41,888 nucleotides of DNA, taken from assembly GCA_035540495.1 (NCBI GenBank), contig DATLGL010000006.1:1-41888 (forward strand). The letters are read 5' to 3'. Within the stretch, counting starts at the first letter, position 1. Every line of letters begins with the position of its first letter. A program made the position numbers and the translations under genes. This stretch comes from DASVEG01 sp035540495 (lineage in GTDB: Bacteria > Actinomycetota > Acidimicrobiia > Acidimicrobiales > CADCTF01). Under the pieces are notes generated by a model. The model made no database searches. It was not told the DNA's origin and saw only the letters and a list, made by a program, of their open reading frames with translations. Positions 6,942-14,205 of the stretch are shown here, piece by piece.

Positions 6942-7223
6942 TTACGCCGCCTTCGAGGCCGCGGCCCGGCGACGGCGGATGCGCTTCCGCTCCGACTCGG
7001 TCGTGCCTCCCCAGACGCCGTCGTGCTGGCGGGTGGCGATCGCCCAATCGAGGCACTGTGTCCGGACCGGGCAGGAGGCGCACACCTCGAGCGCGGGCGC
7101 GGCGTCGCTCTCGGAGTCGGGGAAGAAGATGTCGGTGTCTAGGTTGCGGCAGGCCGCATCAGCCCGCCAGGTCATGTCACGAGACGGCACGAGCGCCCTC
7201 CAAATCCATTGCTGGGTGTCCAA
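6942..7223 (-). CDS. WhiB-family iron-sulfur transcription regulator
   Basis: A 93-residue WhiB-like protein. Four cysteines that hold a redox- or NO-sensitive [4Fe-4S] cluster are at C25 (DAACRN), C48, C51 and C57 (CASCPVRTQCLDWA), followed by the hallmark GVWGG turn at 69-73 and a basic C-terminal tail (RKRIRRRRAAASKAA) that contacts DNA or sigma. WhiB proteins act with the primary sigma factor in development, redox or antibiotic stress. The start is ambiguous: TTG 7223 has a good AGAGGGGGA ribosome site, while ATG 7175 gives a more typical length (77) but lacks one. It is divergent from the stress cluster starting at 7321. Confidence 0.92.
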   Translation of the reverse strand: MDTQQWIWRALVPSRDMTWRADAACRNLDTDIFFPDSESDAAPALEVCASCPVRTQCLDWAIATRQHDGVWGGTTESERKRIRRRRAAASKAA

Positions 7224-7305
7224 CGTTCAAATCCCCCTCTGCATTCCGACCCCGCTCGCAGGCCGCCGACCGGGCGAACCGTGGGGTCGGCCATACCCCT
7301 CGCCC

Positions 7306-7311
7306 GGGTAG
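7306..7311 (+). promoter_or_regulatory. Possible SigB/SigF-type -10 element (GGGTAG)
   Basis: GGGTAG lies 9 bases before the ATG at 7321. Actinobacterial SigB/SigF promoters have GGGTA(T/C) at -10, and a SigB/SigF-type sigma gene lies at the end of this cluster. No convincing GTTT-like -35 box is seen. If used, transcription would start at or very near the ATG, giving a leaderless message. Confidence 0.3.
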
Positions 7312-7320
7312 TACACCGGC

Positions 7321-7533
7321 ATGACGACCGATCACTTCGAAGGTGAACACGAAGAACCTGCCGAGGCGGGCGGTGTAGGCACCGCGATGCCGGGCGCGGG
7401 CACCGCTGACGAGCAGCCGAGCGGCGTCACCGGCGCATCAGGCGTCGACACCTTCGACGGTGAGAGCACGTACTCCGACGTCGACAGCGACACCTCGGGC
7501 AGTCTCGACGGCACCCCCGACGAGAACACCTGA
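7321..7533 (+). CDS. Small acidic, probably disordered protein
   Basis: Seventy residues rich in Asp, Glu, Gly, Ser and Thr (starts MTTDHFEGEHEEPAEAG, ends SLDGTPDENT) with almost no hydrophobic residues, so it is predicted to be unstructured. Its TGA at 7531-7533 overlaps the ATG of the zinc-ribbon gene at 7533 (TGATGA), indicating coupling. No family recognised. It could be a soluble stress protein or a partner of the next gene product. Confidence 0.6.
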   Translation: MTTDHFEGEHEEPAEAGGVGTAMPGAGTADEQPSGVTGASGVDTFDGESTYSDVDSDTSGSLDGTPDENT

Positions 7534-7943
7534 TGACCGACCTCGCCGACAACCTCGGACCGACCCTCGCATGCCAGAACTGCGCGGCGGAGGTCGCGAT
7601 CGAGGTGGCGGTGCGAAACGGCTTCGATTGTCCGCAGTGCGGGACGAGCCTCCCCGAACGGCCTGACTACGCGATCGAGGGTGCGACGACTCCCCTCGAG
7701 ATCGTGCGCGCGTACGGGTCGTACGGCTACATCGACGACTACACCCTCGGTGACGACGGCACCTACGTCTGCCCTGGCTGCTCGGTCATCCTGCCGGCTG
7801 ACGAGTTCGCGGTGGACGCTCGGCGCGAGATCGACCAAGCGGCCGGCCCGTCCGCCACCACCACCGTGCTCGCCCTTCGGTGCCCGAGGTGCAAGACGGC
7901 TGGCACGCTCGTCATCGACCCGGAGGTGCCGGGAGAAGGCTGA
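7533..7943 (+). CDS. Zinc-ribbon protein with three CxxC pairs
   Basis: A 136-residue protein with three Cys-x-x-Cys pairs: ACQNCAAEV (about residue 14), DCPQCGTSL (about 33) and VCPGCSVI (about 79), plus a fourth, RCPRCKTAG, near residue 116, making two likely zinc-binding sites. The segment between, PLEIVRAYGSYGYIDDYTLG, may form a helix-strand linker. The first site resembles rubredoxin-like zinc ribbons. No enzyme motif is visible; nucleic-acid or protein binding is plausible. Coupled to the upstream acidic protein and followed by the ChaB-like gene on the same strand. Confidence 0.7.
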   Translation: MTDLADNLGPTLACQNCAAEVAIEVAVRNGFDCPQCGTSLPERPDYAIEGATTPLEIVRAYGSYGYIDDYTLGDDGTYVCPGCSVILPADEFAVDARREIDQAAGPSATTTVLALRCPRCKTAGTLVIDPEVPGEG

Positions 7944-7960
7944 GGGGGAACACCTCCGAC

Positions 7961-8344
7961 ATGCCCGGCAAGGAAGAGCTCCCCGACACACTCGAGCGCT
8001 CGCCGAAGAAGGCGCAGCGCACCTGGATCAAGACCCACGACAGCGCCGTCGAGCAGTACGGCGAGGGGGAGCGGGCCCACCGCACTGCGTTCGCTGCGCT
8101 CAAGCACTCGTTCGAGAAGGTCGGCGATCACTGGGAGGCGAAGGACGAGAAGGGACCGTCCGACCCGCGTTCCGAGAACAACCGCGAGGGCAGGCGCGAT
8201 CGCGGCGAGACCTACGGTGGCGTCGACGTCAACGGGAACACGAAGGACGAACTGTACGAACGGGCCAAGAACCTCGACATCAAGGGCCGTTCGAAGATGT
8301 CGAAGCGGGATCTCGCCAAGGCCATCGGACAGAAGCAGGGGTGA
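7961..8344 (+). CDS. ChaB-like protein with C-terminal Rho-N-like segment
   Basis: A 127-residue basic protein. Residues 1-70 match the ChaB fold: MPGKEELPDTLERSPKKAQR, then TWIKTHDSAVEQYGEGERAH and an AALKHSFEKVGDHWEAK helix. After a polar linker, residues 88-127 (TKDELYERAKNLDIKGRSKM, SKRDLAKAIGQKQG) look like the short SAP/Rho-N helical motif that binds nucleic acids; this ChaB plus Rho-N arrangement is common in Actinobacteria. ATG 7961 matches the usual MPxxEELP opening and lies behind GAGGGGGA. The role is uncertain; association with osmotic or general stress is inferred from the neighbouring sigma factor. Confidence 0.82.
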   Translation: MPGKEELPDTLERSPKKAQRTWIKTHDSAVEQYGEGERAHRTAFAALKHSFEKVGDHWEAKDEKGPSDPRSENNREGRRDRGETYGGVDVNGNTKDELYERAKNLDIKGRSKMSKRDLAKAIGQKQG

Positions 8345-8422
8345 CGCCGAGGCCGGAATAATGGCGGAGGCCGATCGGAGCCGACAGACTGAGATGGCTT
8401 GGCCTCCTCCGACATCCGCTCG

Positions 8423-9181
8423 ATGACGACGTCGCGGTCGTCGGCTGCATCGCCGGCCGACCTCACCGACAAGTTCAGGACGTACGCCTCGACGCGAGAC
8501 GAGCGGCTGCGCGTCGAGCTCACCGAGGCGTACCTGCCACTCGCCGCATCGCTGGCCTCACGGTACGCAGGCCGTTCCGAGCCGATCGAAGACCTCGAAC
8601 AGGCGGCCTCCCTCGCTCTGGTGAAGGCGATCGACCGCTTCGAGCCCGACCGCGGTGTCGCCTTCTCCACCTACGCATGGGCGACGATCTCCGGCGAGCT
8701 CAAGCGCCACCTACGCGACCGGACGTGGGGGCTTCGGGTGCCGCGGCGACTCCAAGAGCACTTCCTCGTCACCGCCCGTGCCGCCGACGAGCTCCATCAG
8801 GACCTCGGGCGCCCGCCGACGGTGAGCGAACTGTCGACCGCGACCGGCCTCGACATCGAGGAGACCATCCAGGCCCTCGAGGTGCGGTCCGCGCATCGGC
8901 TGCCGTCGGTCGAAGGCCTCGGGCGCAACAGCGAGAGCGATCAGGTGTGGGAACCGGGCAGCGTCGACCCGTCGTTCGACGAGGCCGACGACCAAGACAT
9001 GGTGGCCCGGCTCATGGAGCACCTCCCCGAGTCCGACCGAGAGCTGCTCCGGCTCCGGTTCGCGGAGCAACTCTCTCAGTCGGAGATCGCCGCGAGGTTC
9101 GGTGTCAGCCAGATGCACGTCAGCCGGCGGCTGTCGCGCACCCTCGATCGACTCCGCACCCTCGCCGGTTCGCCGGCCTAG
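8423..9181 (+). CDS. SigB/SigF/SigG-family alternative sigma factor
   Basis: A 252-residue sigma-70 group 3 factor. Region 2 is AYLPLAASLASRY ... EPIEDLEQAASLALVKAID and RFEPDRGVAFSTYAWATISG with ELKRHLRDRTWGLRVPRRL; region 3 is RPPTVSELSTATGLDIEETI; region 4 is LPESDRELLRLRFAEQLSQS with the HTH IAARFGVSQMHVSRRLSRTL. This matches general-stress or sporulation-type factors controlled by RsbW-like anti-sigma kinases, two of which domains occur nearby. I chose ATG 8423 because the conserved part starts shortly after it; TTG 8399 would add eight residues, and neither has a clear ribosome site. The last 4 bases overlap the converging Rv2629-like gene. Confidence 0.93.
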   Translation: MTTSRSSAASPADLTDKFRTYASTRDERLRVELTEAYLPLAASLASRYAGRSEPIEDLEQAASLALVKAIDRFEPDRGVAFSTYAWATISGELKRHLRDRTWGLRVPRRLQEHFLVTARAADELHQDLGRPPTVSELSTATGLDIEETIQALEVRSAHRLPSVEGLGRNSESDQVWEPGSVDPSFDEADDQDMVARLMEHLPESDRELLRLRFAEQLSQSEIAARFGVSQMHVSRRLSRTLDRLRTLAGSPA

Positions 9182-10317
9182 AAGCGCAGGATCGCGCCGA
9201 CGCCCTCGGTCACCGCCGACGAGGGCACGAGGCGGACGCGTGCCCCGGTGCGGAACGCGGTGTGGATGAGCACGTCGACGAGGCGGCCCTTCTGCGGATC
9301 GTCGACGCCTTGAGCCTTGATCGTCTCCGGATCGGCCGCTGCGAGCGGCGGGTCGAGCGAGAACCAGGCCTCGCGATCGTCGTCCGGGTCGTCGTGGACG
9401 AGCAGCGTGTCGACCCGATGCTCGGCGAGGGCCGCGAGCGTCGACAAGATGCCGTCCGTCGCTCGATCGACCTGGCCCTTCTCCTCGCGGAACTTCTCGA
9501 GGATCGCAACGGTGTCCGATGCAACGGCGGTGGCCACCATCTTCACCGCGTCGTCGGCGACGTCGTCGATGCCACCGTCGACCGCGCGCTGGCCGTCGAT
9601 CTCGCACACGCGGTCGGCGATCTGCGGGGGCAGGTTCTCCTTCAGCAGCGGGACGGCGCGCACGTCGCCCGCGACGATCACGAGGCGCAGGTCGATGAGC
9701 TGCCCGAGCTTGCCGAGACGCTCGGCGACGGCCTTCATGTTCGCCTCCCAGTGGTTCTCCGCCCGCTCCTGGAAGCGGCGCTGCGACCACCCGCCTGGTT
9801 GCGACTTCCGGAGGTGCGGGTCGTTCTGGTTCTGCGAACCAACCGACATCAGCGCCTGCGGCTCTCCGCCTTCGGGCGTGAACAGCGCGATGTCGGCGCC
9901 GACGCGGTCGACGAGGACGACGGCGTGCGTCGGGCTCGACTGGCGCCACTCGAGCAGCGGGCCGATCGACGGCAGCGGCGCCCACCGCCCGCGCTCGGCG
10001 GTGATCGGCTCCAGTTCGCCCCGGCTGAGCAGCACGCCAGTGCCGTTCGCGACGACCGCCAGCGTCCGACCGTTCTGGTGCGCGTCCGGAACGATCGCTT
10101 CGACCGCATCGAGCACGTCGGCCGGGGCGCCCACCCCCTCGAGGTCGCGGCGCAGGTTGCGCCACCGCGCCACCGAGTGCTGCGAGGCCTGCTCCACGTC
10201 GGGCTCGGTGTTCATGTAGACGGTGAGGAACGGGCCTGGACGGTCGAAGAGGCCGGCGAGATCGGGGACGTCGTCGGCGCCGATCGCAGGTGCAGGTAGG
10301 GCTCCACGCGATTCCAT
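9178..10317 (-). CDS. Rv2629/Vms1-like protein (bacterial eRF1-related fold)
   Basis: A 379-residue protein of the actinobacterial Rv2629 family, which is related to the Vms1/eRF1 tRNA-hydrolase fold. Landmarks: FLTVYMNTEPDVEQA with WRNLRRDLEGVG near the N-terminus; LAVVANGTGVLLSRGELEPI; the middle domain SPTHAVVLVDRVGADIALFT, then RRFQERAENHWEANMKAVAE and LRLVIVAGDVRAVPLL; and the C-terminal VDTLLVHDDPDDDREAWF ... AFRTGARVRLVPSSAV ... GVGAILRF. Family members are linked to dormancy and ribosome stress. The ATG has GGAGGCAGGT directly upstream. It is divergent from the RsbW-like gene and converges on the sigma gene. Confidence 0.8.
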   Translation of the reverse strand: MESRGALPAPAIGADDVPDLAGLFDRPGPFLTVYMNTEPDVEQASQHSVARWRNLRRDLEGVGAPADVLDAVEAIVPDAHQNGRTLAVVANGTGVLLSRGELEPITAERGRWAPLPSIGPLLEWRQSSPTHAVVLVDRVGADIALFTPEGGEPQALMSVGSQNQNDPHLRKSQPGGWSQRRFQERAENHWEANMKAVAERLGKLGQLIDLRLVIVAGDVRAVPLLKENLPPQIADRVCEIDGQRAVDGGIDDVADDAVKMVATAVASDTVAILEKFREEKGQVDRATDGILSTLAALAEHRVDTLLVHDDPDDDREAWFSLDPPLAAADPETIKAQGVDDPQKGRLVDVLIHTAFRTGARVRLVPSSAVTEGVGAILRF

Positions 10318-10363
10318 ACCTGCCTCCTACCCAGCCCACCGCACTTCGGTAGCCTCCGCGCCG

Positions 10364-10741
10364 GTGGGGGAGCGCGAGCACATCCGGCTGCCATCCGACG
10401 CGTCGAGCCCGCGCCGTGCCCGGCTGTTCGTCGACGAGGTCCTCCACCGCTGGCACCGGGACGGCGCCATCGAACGGGCCGCGCTCATCGCGTCGGAGCT
10501 CGTCACGAACGCGGTGAACCACGCCCGCACCGACGTCATCGTGAACCTGGAGGCGCGCGACGGCTCGATCTTCATGGAGGTCGTCGACGGGGGTAGCGGC
10601 CGGCCACGGTTCCTCGACTCCGATGCCGACAACCCGCGCGGCCTCGGGTTGCCGATCGTCGAGGCGCTCGCTTCGTCGTGGGGTGTGAAGCGCTACGACG
10701 ACGGAACGGGCAAGGGGGTCTGGGCCGAGGTGTCCGGCTGA
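10364..10741 (+). CDS. RsbW-like ATP-binding regulatory protein (HATPase_c_2)
   Basis: A 125-residue GHKL ATPase domain of the RsbW/SpoIIAB type. The N box is ASELVTNAVNHAR (residues 43-55), the G1 region is MEVVDGGSGRPRF, and the G2 region is PRGLGLPIVEALASSWGVKR. Such proteins bind and inhibit a sigma factor or phosphorylate a STAS antagonist on Ser/Thr. The start is GTG 10364, close ahead of the conserved domain; frames further upstream are arginine/proline-rich. Adjacency to the sigma factor at 8423 suggests it as a target, but no STAS antagonist gene is present in the window. Confidence 0.87.
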   Translation: MGEREHIRLPSDASSPRRARLFVDEVLHRWHRDGAIERAALIASELVTNAVNHARTDVIVNLEARDGSIFMEVVDGGSGRPRFLDSDADNPRGLGLPIVEALASSWGVKRYDDGTGKGVWAEVSG

Positions 10742-10769
10742 CGCAGCTTGGCGGCGAAGGCGGCCGCCG

Positions 10770-12392
10770 CTACTCCTCCACGTCGGGCAGCGGCGCCGGC
10801 ACCTCGAACCACACCCGCTTGCCCTCCACCGTCGGCACCGCGCCCCACGCGCTCGCGATCTGGTCGACAAGGAACATGCCGCGCCCGCCTGTCGCCTCCG
10901 GCGACACGTGGAGCACCTGCGGCAGTTGGCGGGAGCCGTCGCCGACCTCCACGCGAACGACGTCGCCGTCGTAGCGGACGATCACCGTCACCGGACCACC
11001 GCCCGCATGACGCGTCGCGTTCGACACCACCTCGCTCACGAGGAGCTCGACATCGCCGTCCACGAGCTCCGACATCCGCCAGCTGTGGAGCACACCGGCC
11101 AGGAACCGCCGCGCCGCGCCCGCGCTCATCCGATCGCCCTCGAGTCGCATTCGTGCTTCGCGAGGAGGAGCCGGCCGAGCGTGTCTGAGACCGTCGTACT
11201 CCTCCCCGACACGATGGCTCGGCAGCGGAAGAAGCCCAGCCCCCGCTCCGGTCGCCGTCGCGACACGAGCCGTCGGATCGTCAGCGGCGTCGGCCGGCAC
11301 GCGTACGACCAGCACTGCGACGTCGTCCGTGCTCCGTCCACCGGCGAAGCGGACCGACTCGTTCGCAACACGGCTGGCGATCGTCTCCGCGTCGGACGCG
11401 CTGTTCTCGAGCAGCAGCTGGTTGAGCGCGTCGTCACCGAACATCTCGCCGGTGTGGCTGCGGGCCTCGATGATGCCGTCGGTGCAGAAGACGATCGCGT
11501 CGCCCGGCCCGAGCCCGACGCGGTCGTCGGAGGTCACCGACTCGTCGAACATCCCGAGCAGCGTTCCGGGCTGGCCGCGGTGATCGATCCAGCCGGCGCG
11601 GCGCACGACGATCGGTCGAGGATGGCCCGCGCACGCGAGCGTCACCCACGCCCCGCACGTGTCGAGCTCGAGTCGCGCGAACGCCGCTGAGCAGAAGCGG
11701 TCGTCCGCATCGGGCTCGGTCGCCAGCACCCGGTTCACCTCGGCGAGCACGTCGGAGGGCAGTTCCTGGTGCACCGCGGCGGCCCGCAACGTGTACCGGG
11801 TGAGCGTGCTGAGCGCCGCCGCTCGCGCGCCCTTGCCGCACACGTCGCCGATCGCGAGGCCCCAGTCGTTGGGACCGAGCCGGAACACGTCGAAGAAGTC
11901 GCCACCGACGTTCGTGTCGCGATCGGCAGGACGGAACCGCGTCGCGACCTCCATCCCCGGGATCTCCGGCGGGCGGGGCGGAAGAAGCGTCGACTGCAGG
12001 GTCGCCGCGAGCTCGCGAAGGTCTTGTTCGATCCGGTGCTGGGCGGTGGCGTCTCGGAAGTACCACGTCCATCCGAGACGCCTGCCGTCGTCCGCCACCA
12101 GCGGTGCGCCCGAGCGTTCGAACGTCCGTCCGTCGGTCAACGCGAGGGCGACGGTCTCGCCCGCCCCGCCCGACGAGGTGAACAGATGGGGGTCGACTGC
12201 GCGGCCGGACAATCTGGCCAGAAGGGGAGCAGCCGGTGTGCCGATCAGCTGCGAGGGGATCTCCTTCCAGAGATCGCCGAAGCGACGGTTGGCGTAGATG
12301 ATCGTCCCTTCGGTGTCGACGACGAGGAGTCCCTCCGGACTCGCGTCGGCGACGGCCGACACCAGGGAGAGCAGGTCGTCGGCGGGCGGCAT
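10770..12392 (-). CDS. PAS - SpoIIE (PP2C) phosphatase - HATPase_c_2 fusion
   Basis: A 540-residue three-domain signalling protein. A PAS sensor (residues 8-115, EGLLVVDTEGTIIYANRRFG) leads through a short helix to an RsbU/SpoIIE phosphatase domain (145-365) with the metal-binding motifs NVGGDFFDVF, LAIGDVCGKGARAA, FCTDGIIEARS and GRSTDDVAVLVV. After a linker comes an RsbW-like ATPase (418-532: SEVVSNATRHAGG, VEVGDGSRQL, TGGRGMFLVDQIASAWG). The same chain could thus dephosphorylate a STAS protein and act as kinase or anti-sigma. ATG 12392 (MPPADDLLSLV) directly precedes the PAS domain; the frame upstream is serine/arginine-rich and unlikely. Confidence 0.93.
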   Translation of the reverse strand: MPPADDLLSLVSAVADASPEGLLVVDTEGTIIYANRRFGDLWKEIPSQLIGTPAAPLLARLSGRAVDPHLFTSSGGAGETVALALTDGRTFERSGAPLVADDGRRLGWTWYFRDATAQHRIEQDLRELAATLQSTLLPPRPPEIPGMEVATRFRPADRDTNVGGDFFDVFRLGPNDWGLAIGDVCGKGARAAALSTLTRYTLRAAAVHQELPSDVLAEVNRVLATEPDADDRFCSAAFARLELDTCGAWVTLACAGHPRPIVVRRAGWIDHRGQPGTLLGMFDESVTSDDRVGLGPGDAIVFCTDGIIEARSHTGEMFGDDALNQLLLENSASDAETIASRVANESVRFAGGRSTDDVAVLVVRVPADAADDPTARVATATGAGAGLLPLPSHRVGEEYDGLRHARPAPPREARMRLEGDRMSAGAARRFLAGVLHSWRMSELVDGDVELLVSEVVSNATRHAGGGPVTVIVRYDGDVVRVEVGDGSRQLPQVLHVSPEATGGRGMFLVDQIASAWGAVPTVEGKRVWFEVPAPLPDVEE

Positions 12393-12423
12393 GGGCACCC
12401 GATTCTGCCCACGGTGGGGCGAC

Positions 12424-12747
12424 TCAGTCGAAGTCGAAGATGTCTTCCAGGAACGAGCGCTTCTTCTTCTTGCGATAGCGCGGGTCGTACCGGTCATACC
12501 GCTCGTAGCGGTACCGATCGTCGTCGTAGTCGCGCGGCGGAGGCGGAGGAGGGGGCGGCGGACGCCGCTCGGGACGGTCAGACCGGTCGGGCTTCGCGTC
12601 GTCGTTGAGCTCGGCCTTTCCGCGCTCGATCAGCTTGTCGAGCTCACCCCGATCGAGCCATACGCCGCGACATGTCGGGCAGTAGTCGATCTCGACGCCG
12701 AGGCGCTCGGACATCAGCAGCGTGGCACCGTCGTTCGGGCAGTCCAT
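12424..12747 (-). CDS. zf-TFIIB zinc-ribbon protein with Tyr/Asp/Arg-rich tail
   Basis: A 107-residue protein. Residues 1-42 are a zf-TFIIB ribbon (MDCPNDGATLLMSERLGVEI, DYCPTCRGVWLDRGELDKLI) with cysteines at 3, 23 and 26; the second position of the first knuckle is Asp/Gly and not Cys, as in many members. A nine-proline run (63-71) leads to a charged repeat-like tail RDYDDDRYRYERYDRYDPRY, then KKKKRSFLEDIFDFD. Function of the family is unknown. It follows the SpoIIE gene on the opposite side of a 31-base gap and shares its strand; it is divergent from the VWA gene. Confidence 0.85.
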   Translation of the reverse strand: MDCPNDGATLLMSERLGVEIDYCPTCRGVWLDRGELDKLIERGKAELNDDAKPDRSDRPERRPPPPPPPPPRDYDDDRYRYERYDRYDPRYRKKKKRSFLEDIFDFD

Positions 12748-12817
12748 GGCGGCACCAAAGCTACCGAGCGGCCCGCAGCTAGCGGGATCCACCGTCGCGA
12801 TATGTCGCGGTGGTTCG

Positions 12818-13486
12818 ATGGTCGGCGTGACCCAACTCGATCTCTCCGTCGAATTCGCGACGAACCCCGAGCCGCGGTGCGCGTGCGTGCTGCTGCTCGA
12901 TGTCTCCGGATCGATGAGCGGCAAGCCCATCGCCGCGCTGAACGAGGGCCTGCGGGCGTTCGCGACCGACCTCGCCACCGACGCGCTCGCGAGCCAGCGC
13001 GTCGAGGTCTCGATCGTCACGTTCGGCGGGGCCGGGGTGAAGGTGGAGCAGGACTTCGTCACCGCGTCCGGCTTCGAGCCGCCGACCCTGGCCTCGTCCG
13101 GGGGTACGCCGATGGGCGCGGCGATCGAACAGGCGCTCACCATGGTCGACCAGCGCAAGGTCCAATACCGCGAGAACGGCATCGTCTACTACCGGCCGTG
13201 GGTCTTCCTCATCACCGACGGCGAGCCCACCGACTCGTGGGAGAACGCCGCAGCCGCGGTGCGCAGAGCTGAGGAGGCCAACGGGCTCGCGTTCTTCGCG
13301 GTCGGCGTCGAGGGCGCGAACTTCGACGTGCTGTCGAAGATCGCCGTCCGCCAGCCGCTCAAGCTCCAGGGGCTGCAGTTCGTCGAGCTCTTCGTCTGGC
13401 TGTCGCGGAGCCAGCGCGCGGTGTCGACGTCGAAGCCTGGCGACCAGACCGCGCTGCCGACCGTCGACGGGTGGGCCGTCGTCTGA
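12818..13486 (+). CDS. TerY-like von Willebrand factor A domain protein
   Basis: A 222-residue vWA protein of the TerY type. The MIDAS metal site is intact: DVSGSM at residues 28-33 (D-x-S-x-S), the Thr of SSGGTPMGAAIEQAL, and ITDGEPTD later. Other family features are RKVQYRENGIVYYRPWVFLI and the C-terminal GLQFVELFVWLSRSQRAVS, the classic TerY ending. It is the first gene of a three-gene operon with a PP2C phosphatase and a kinase, overlapping the former by 16 bases. ATG 12818 and GTG 12827 are both possible starts. In TerY-P systems this protein is thought to be a metal-dependent scaffold or a substrate of the kinase/phosphatase pair. Confidence 0.92.
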   Translation: MVGVTQLDLSVEFATNPEPRCACVLLLDVSGSMSGKPIAALNEGLRAFATDLATDALASQRVEVSIVTFGGAGVKVEQDFVTASGFEPPTLASSGGTPMGAAIEQALTMVDQRKVQYRENGIVYYRPWVFLITDGEPTDSWENAAAAVRRAEEANGLAFFAVGVEGANFDVLSKIAVRQPLKLQGLQFVELFVWLSRSQRAVSTSKPGDQTALPTVDGWAVV

Positions 13487-14205
13487 CCGCTCCGGTTCTG
13501 ACCCCGCTCTGGCGCGCCGCGGCGGCGCGGGCAGTCGGCTCGTCGCACCGCGAGCGCGGCCAGCCGTGCCAGGACGCGGCGGAGGTGCGGCGCCTCGACG
13601 ACGGCCGAGTGGTGGCAGCGGTCGCCGACGGTGCGGGCTCCGCGTTGCGTTCCGACGAGGGATCGGCCGCAGCCGTCGCAGCGGCGGCCGAGGCCGTTCG
13701 CGACGGAGCAGATCTTCCGGGGGTCTTCGAGGCGGCGTGCGCGGCACTCGGAGAGGAGCCGGCGGAACGAGCGGAGCGAGCGACGACGCTTCTGGTCGGC
13801 GTGCTCGACGACCAGCGCCTAGCCGTCGGCCAGGTCGGCGACGGGTTCGCTGTCATCCGTCGGAACGGCATCTACGGGATCGTCGGCGAGGTCGACGATC
13901 GCGAGTACGTGAACGAGACGGTGTTCCTCTCGTCGTCGTCATGGCGTGACCACCTGCGGGTGACGACCATCGACGCTGCCGCGGTCGATGCGTGCGCGCT
14001 CCTGACCGATGGCCTGCAGCTCGTCGCGATCGAGCTCGCGACGGCGACTCCGTTCGCCGGGTTCTTCGATCCCCTGTTCGCGTGGCTGGGCAGCGGGGCC
14101 GACACCGCGCCCGACGAGGAGCTGGCCGCGTTCCTCGCGTCGCCGCGTCTGGCCGAGCGCACCGACGACGACGTCTCGCTCGCCCTGATCCGCCGCACCC
14201 GATGA
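13471..14205 (+). CDS. PP2C-type Ser/Thr phosphatase of a TerY-P triad
   Basis: A 244-residue PP2C-like phosphatase. After the N-terminal VGSSHRERGQPCQDAAEVRR (Asp at 35) comes VVAAVADGAGSALRSDEGSA with the metal-binding DG, then TTLLVGVLDDQRLAVGQVGD and ALLTDGLQLVAI, and a final ERTDDDVSLALIRR supplying a further Asp. This is the short PP2C form seen in TerY-P operons, lacking the lid region of longer PP2Cs. It starts with GTG inside the vWA gene and ends in an ATGA overlap with the kinase gene, so the three are strictly coupled. It probably removes phosphates placed by the adjacent kinase. Confidence 0.92.
   Translation: MGRRLTAPVLTPLWRAAAARAVGSSHRERGQPCQDAAEVRRLDDGRVVAAVADGAGSALRSDEGSAAAVAAAAEAVRDGADLPGVFEAACAALGEEPAERAERATTLLVGVLDDQRLAVGQVGDGFAVIRRNGIYGIVGEVDDREYVNETVFLSSSSWRDHLRVTTIDAAAVDACALLTDGLQLVAIELATATPFAGFFDPLFAWLGSGADTAPDEELAAFLASPRLAERTDDDVSLALIRRTR

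Noticed and set aside
8711..10870. 719-residue minus-strand frame across sigma, Rv2629-like and ATPase genes
   Set aside because: Arginine-rich shadow frame caused by high GC; the real genes have clear domain motifs.
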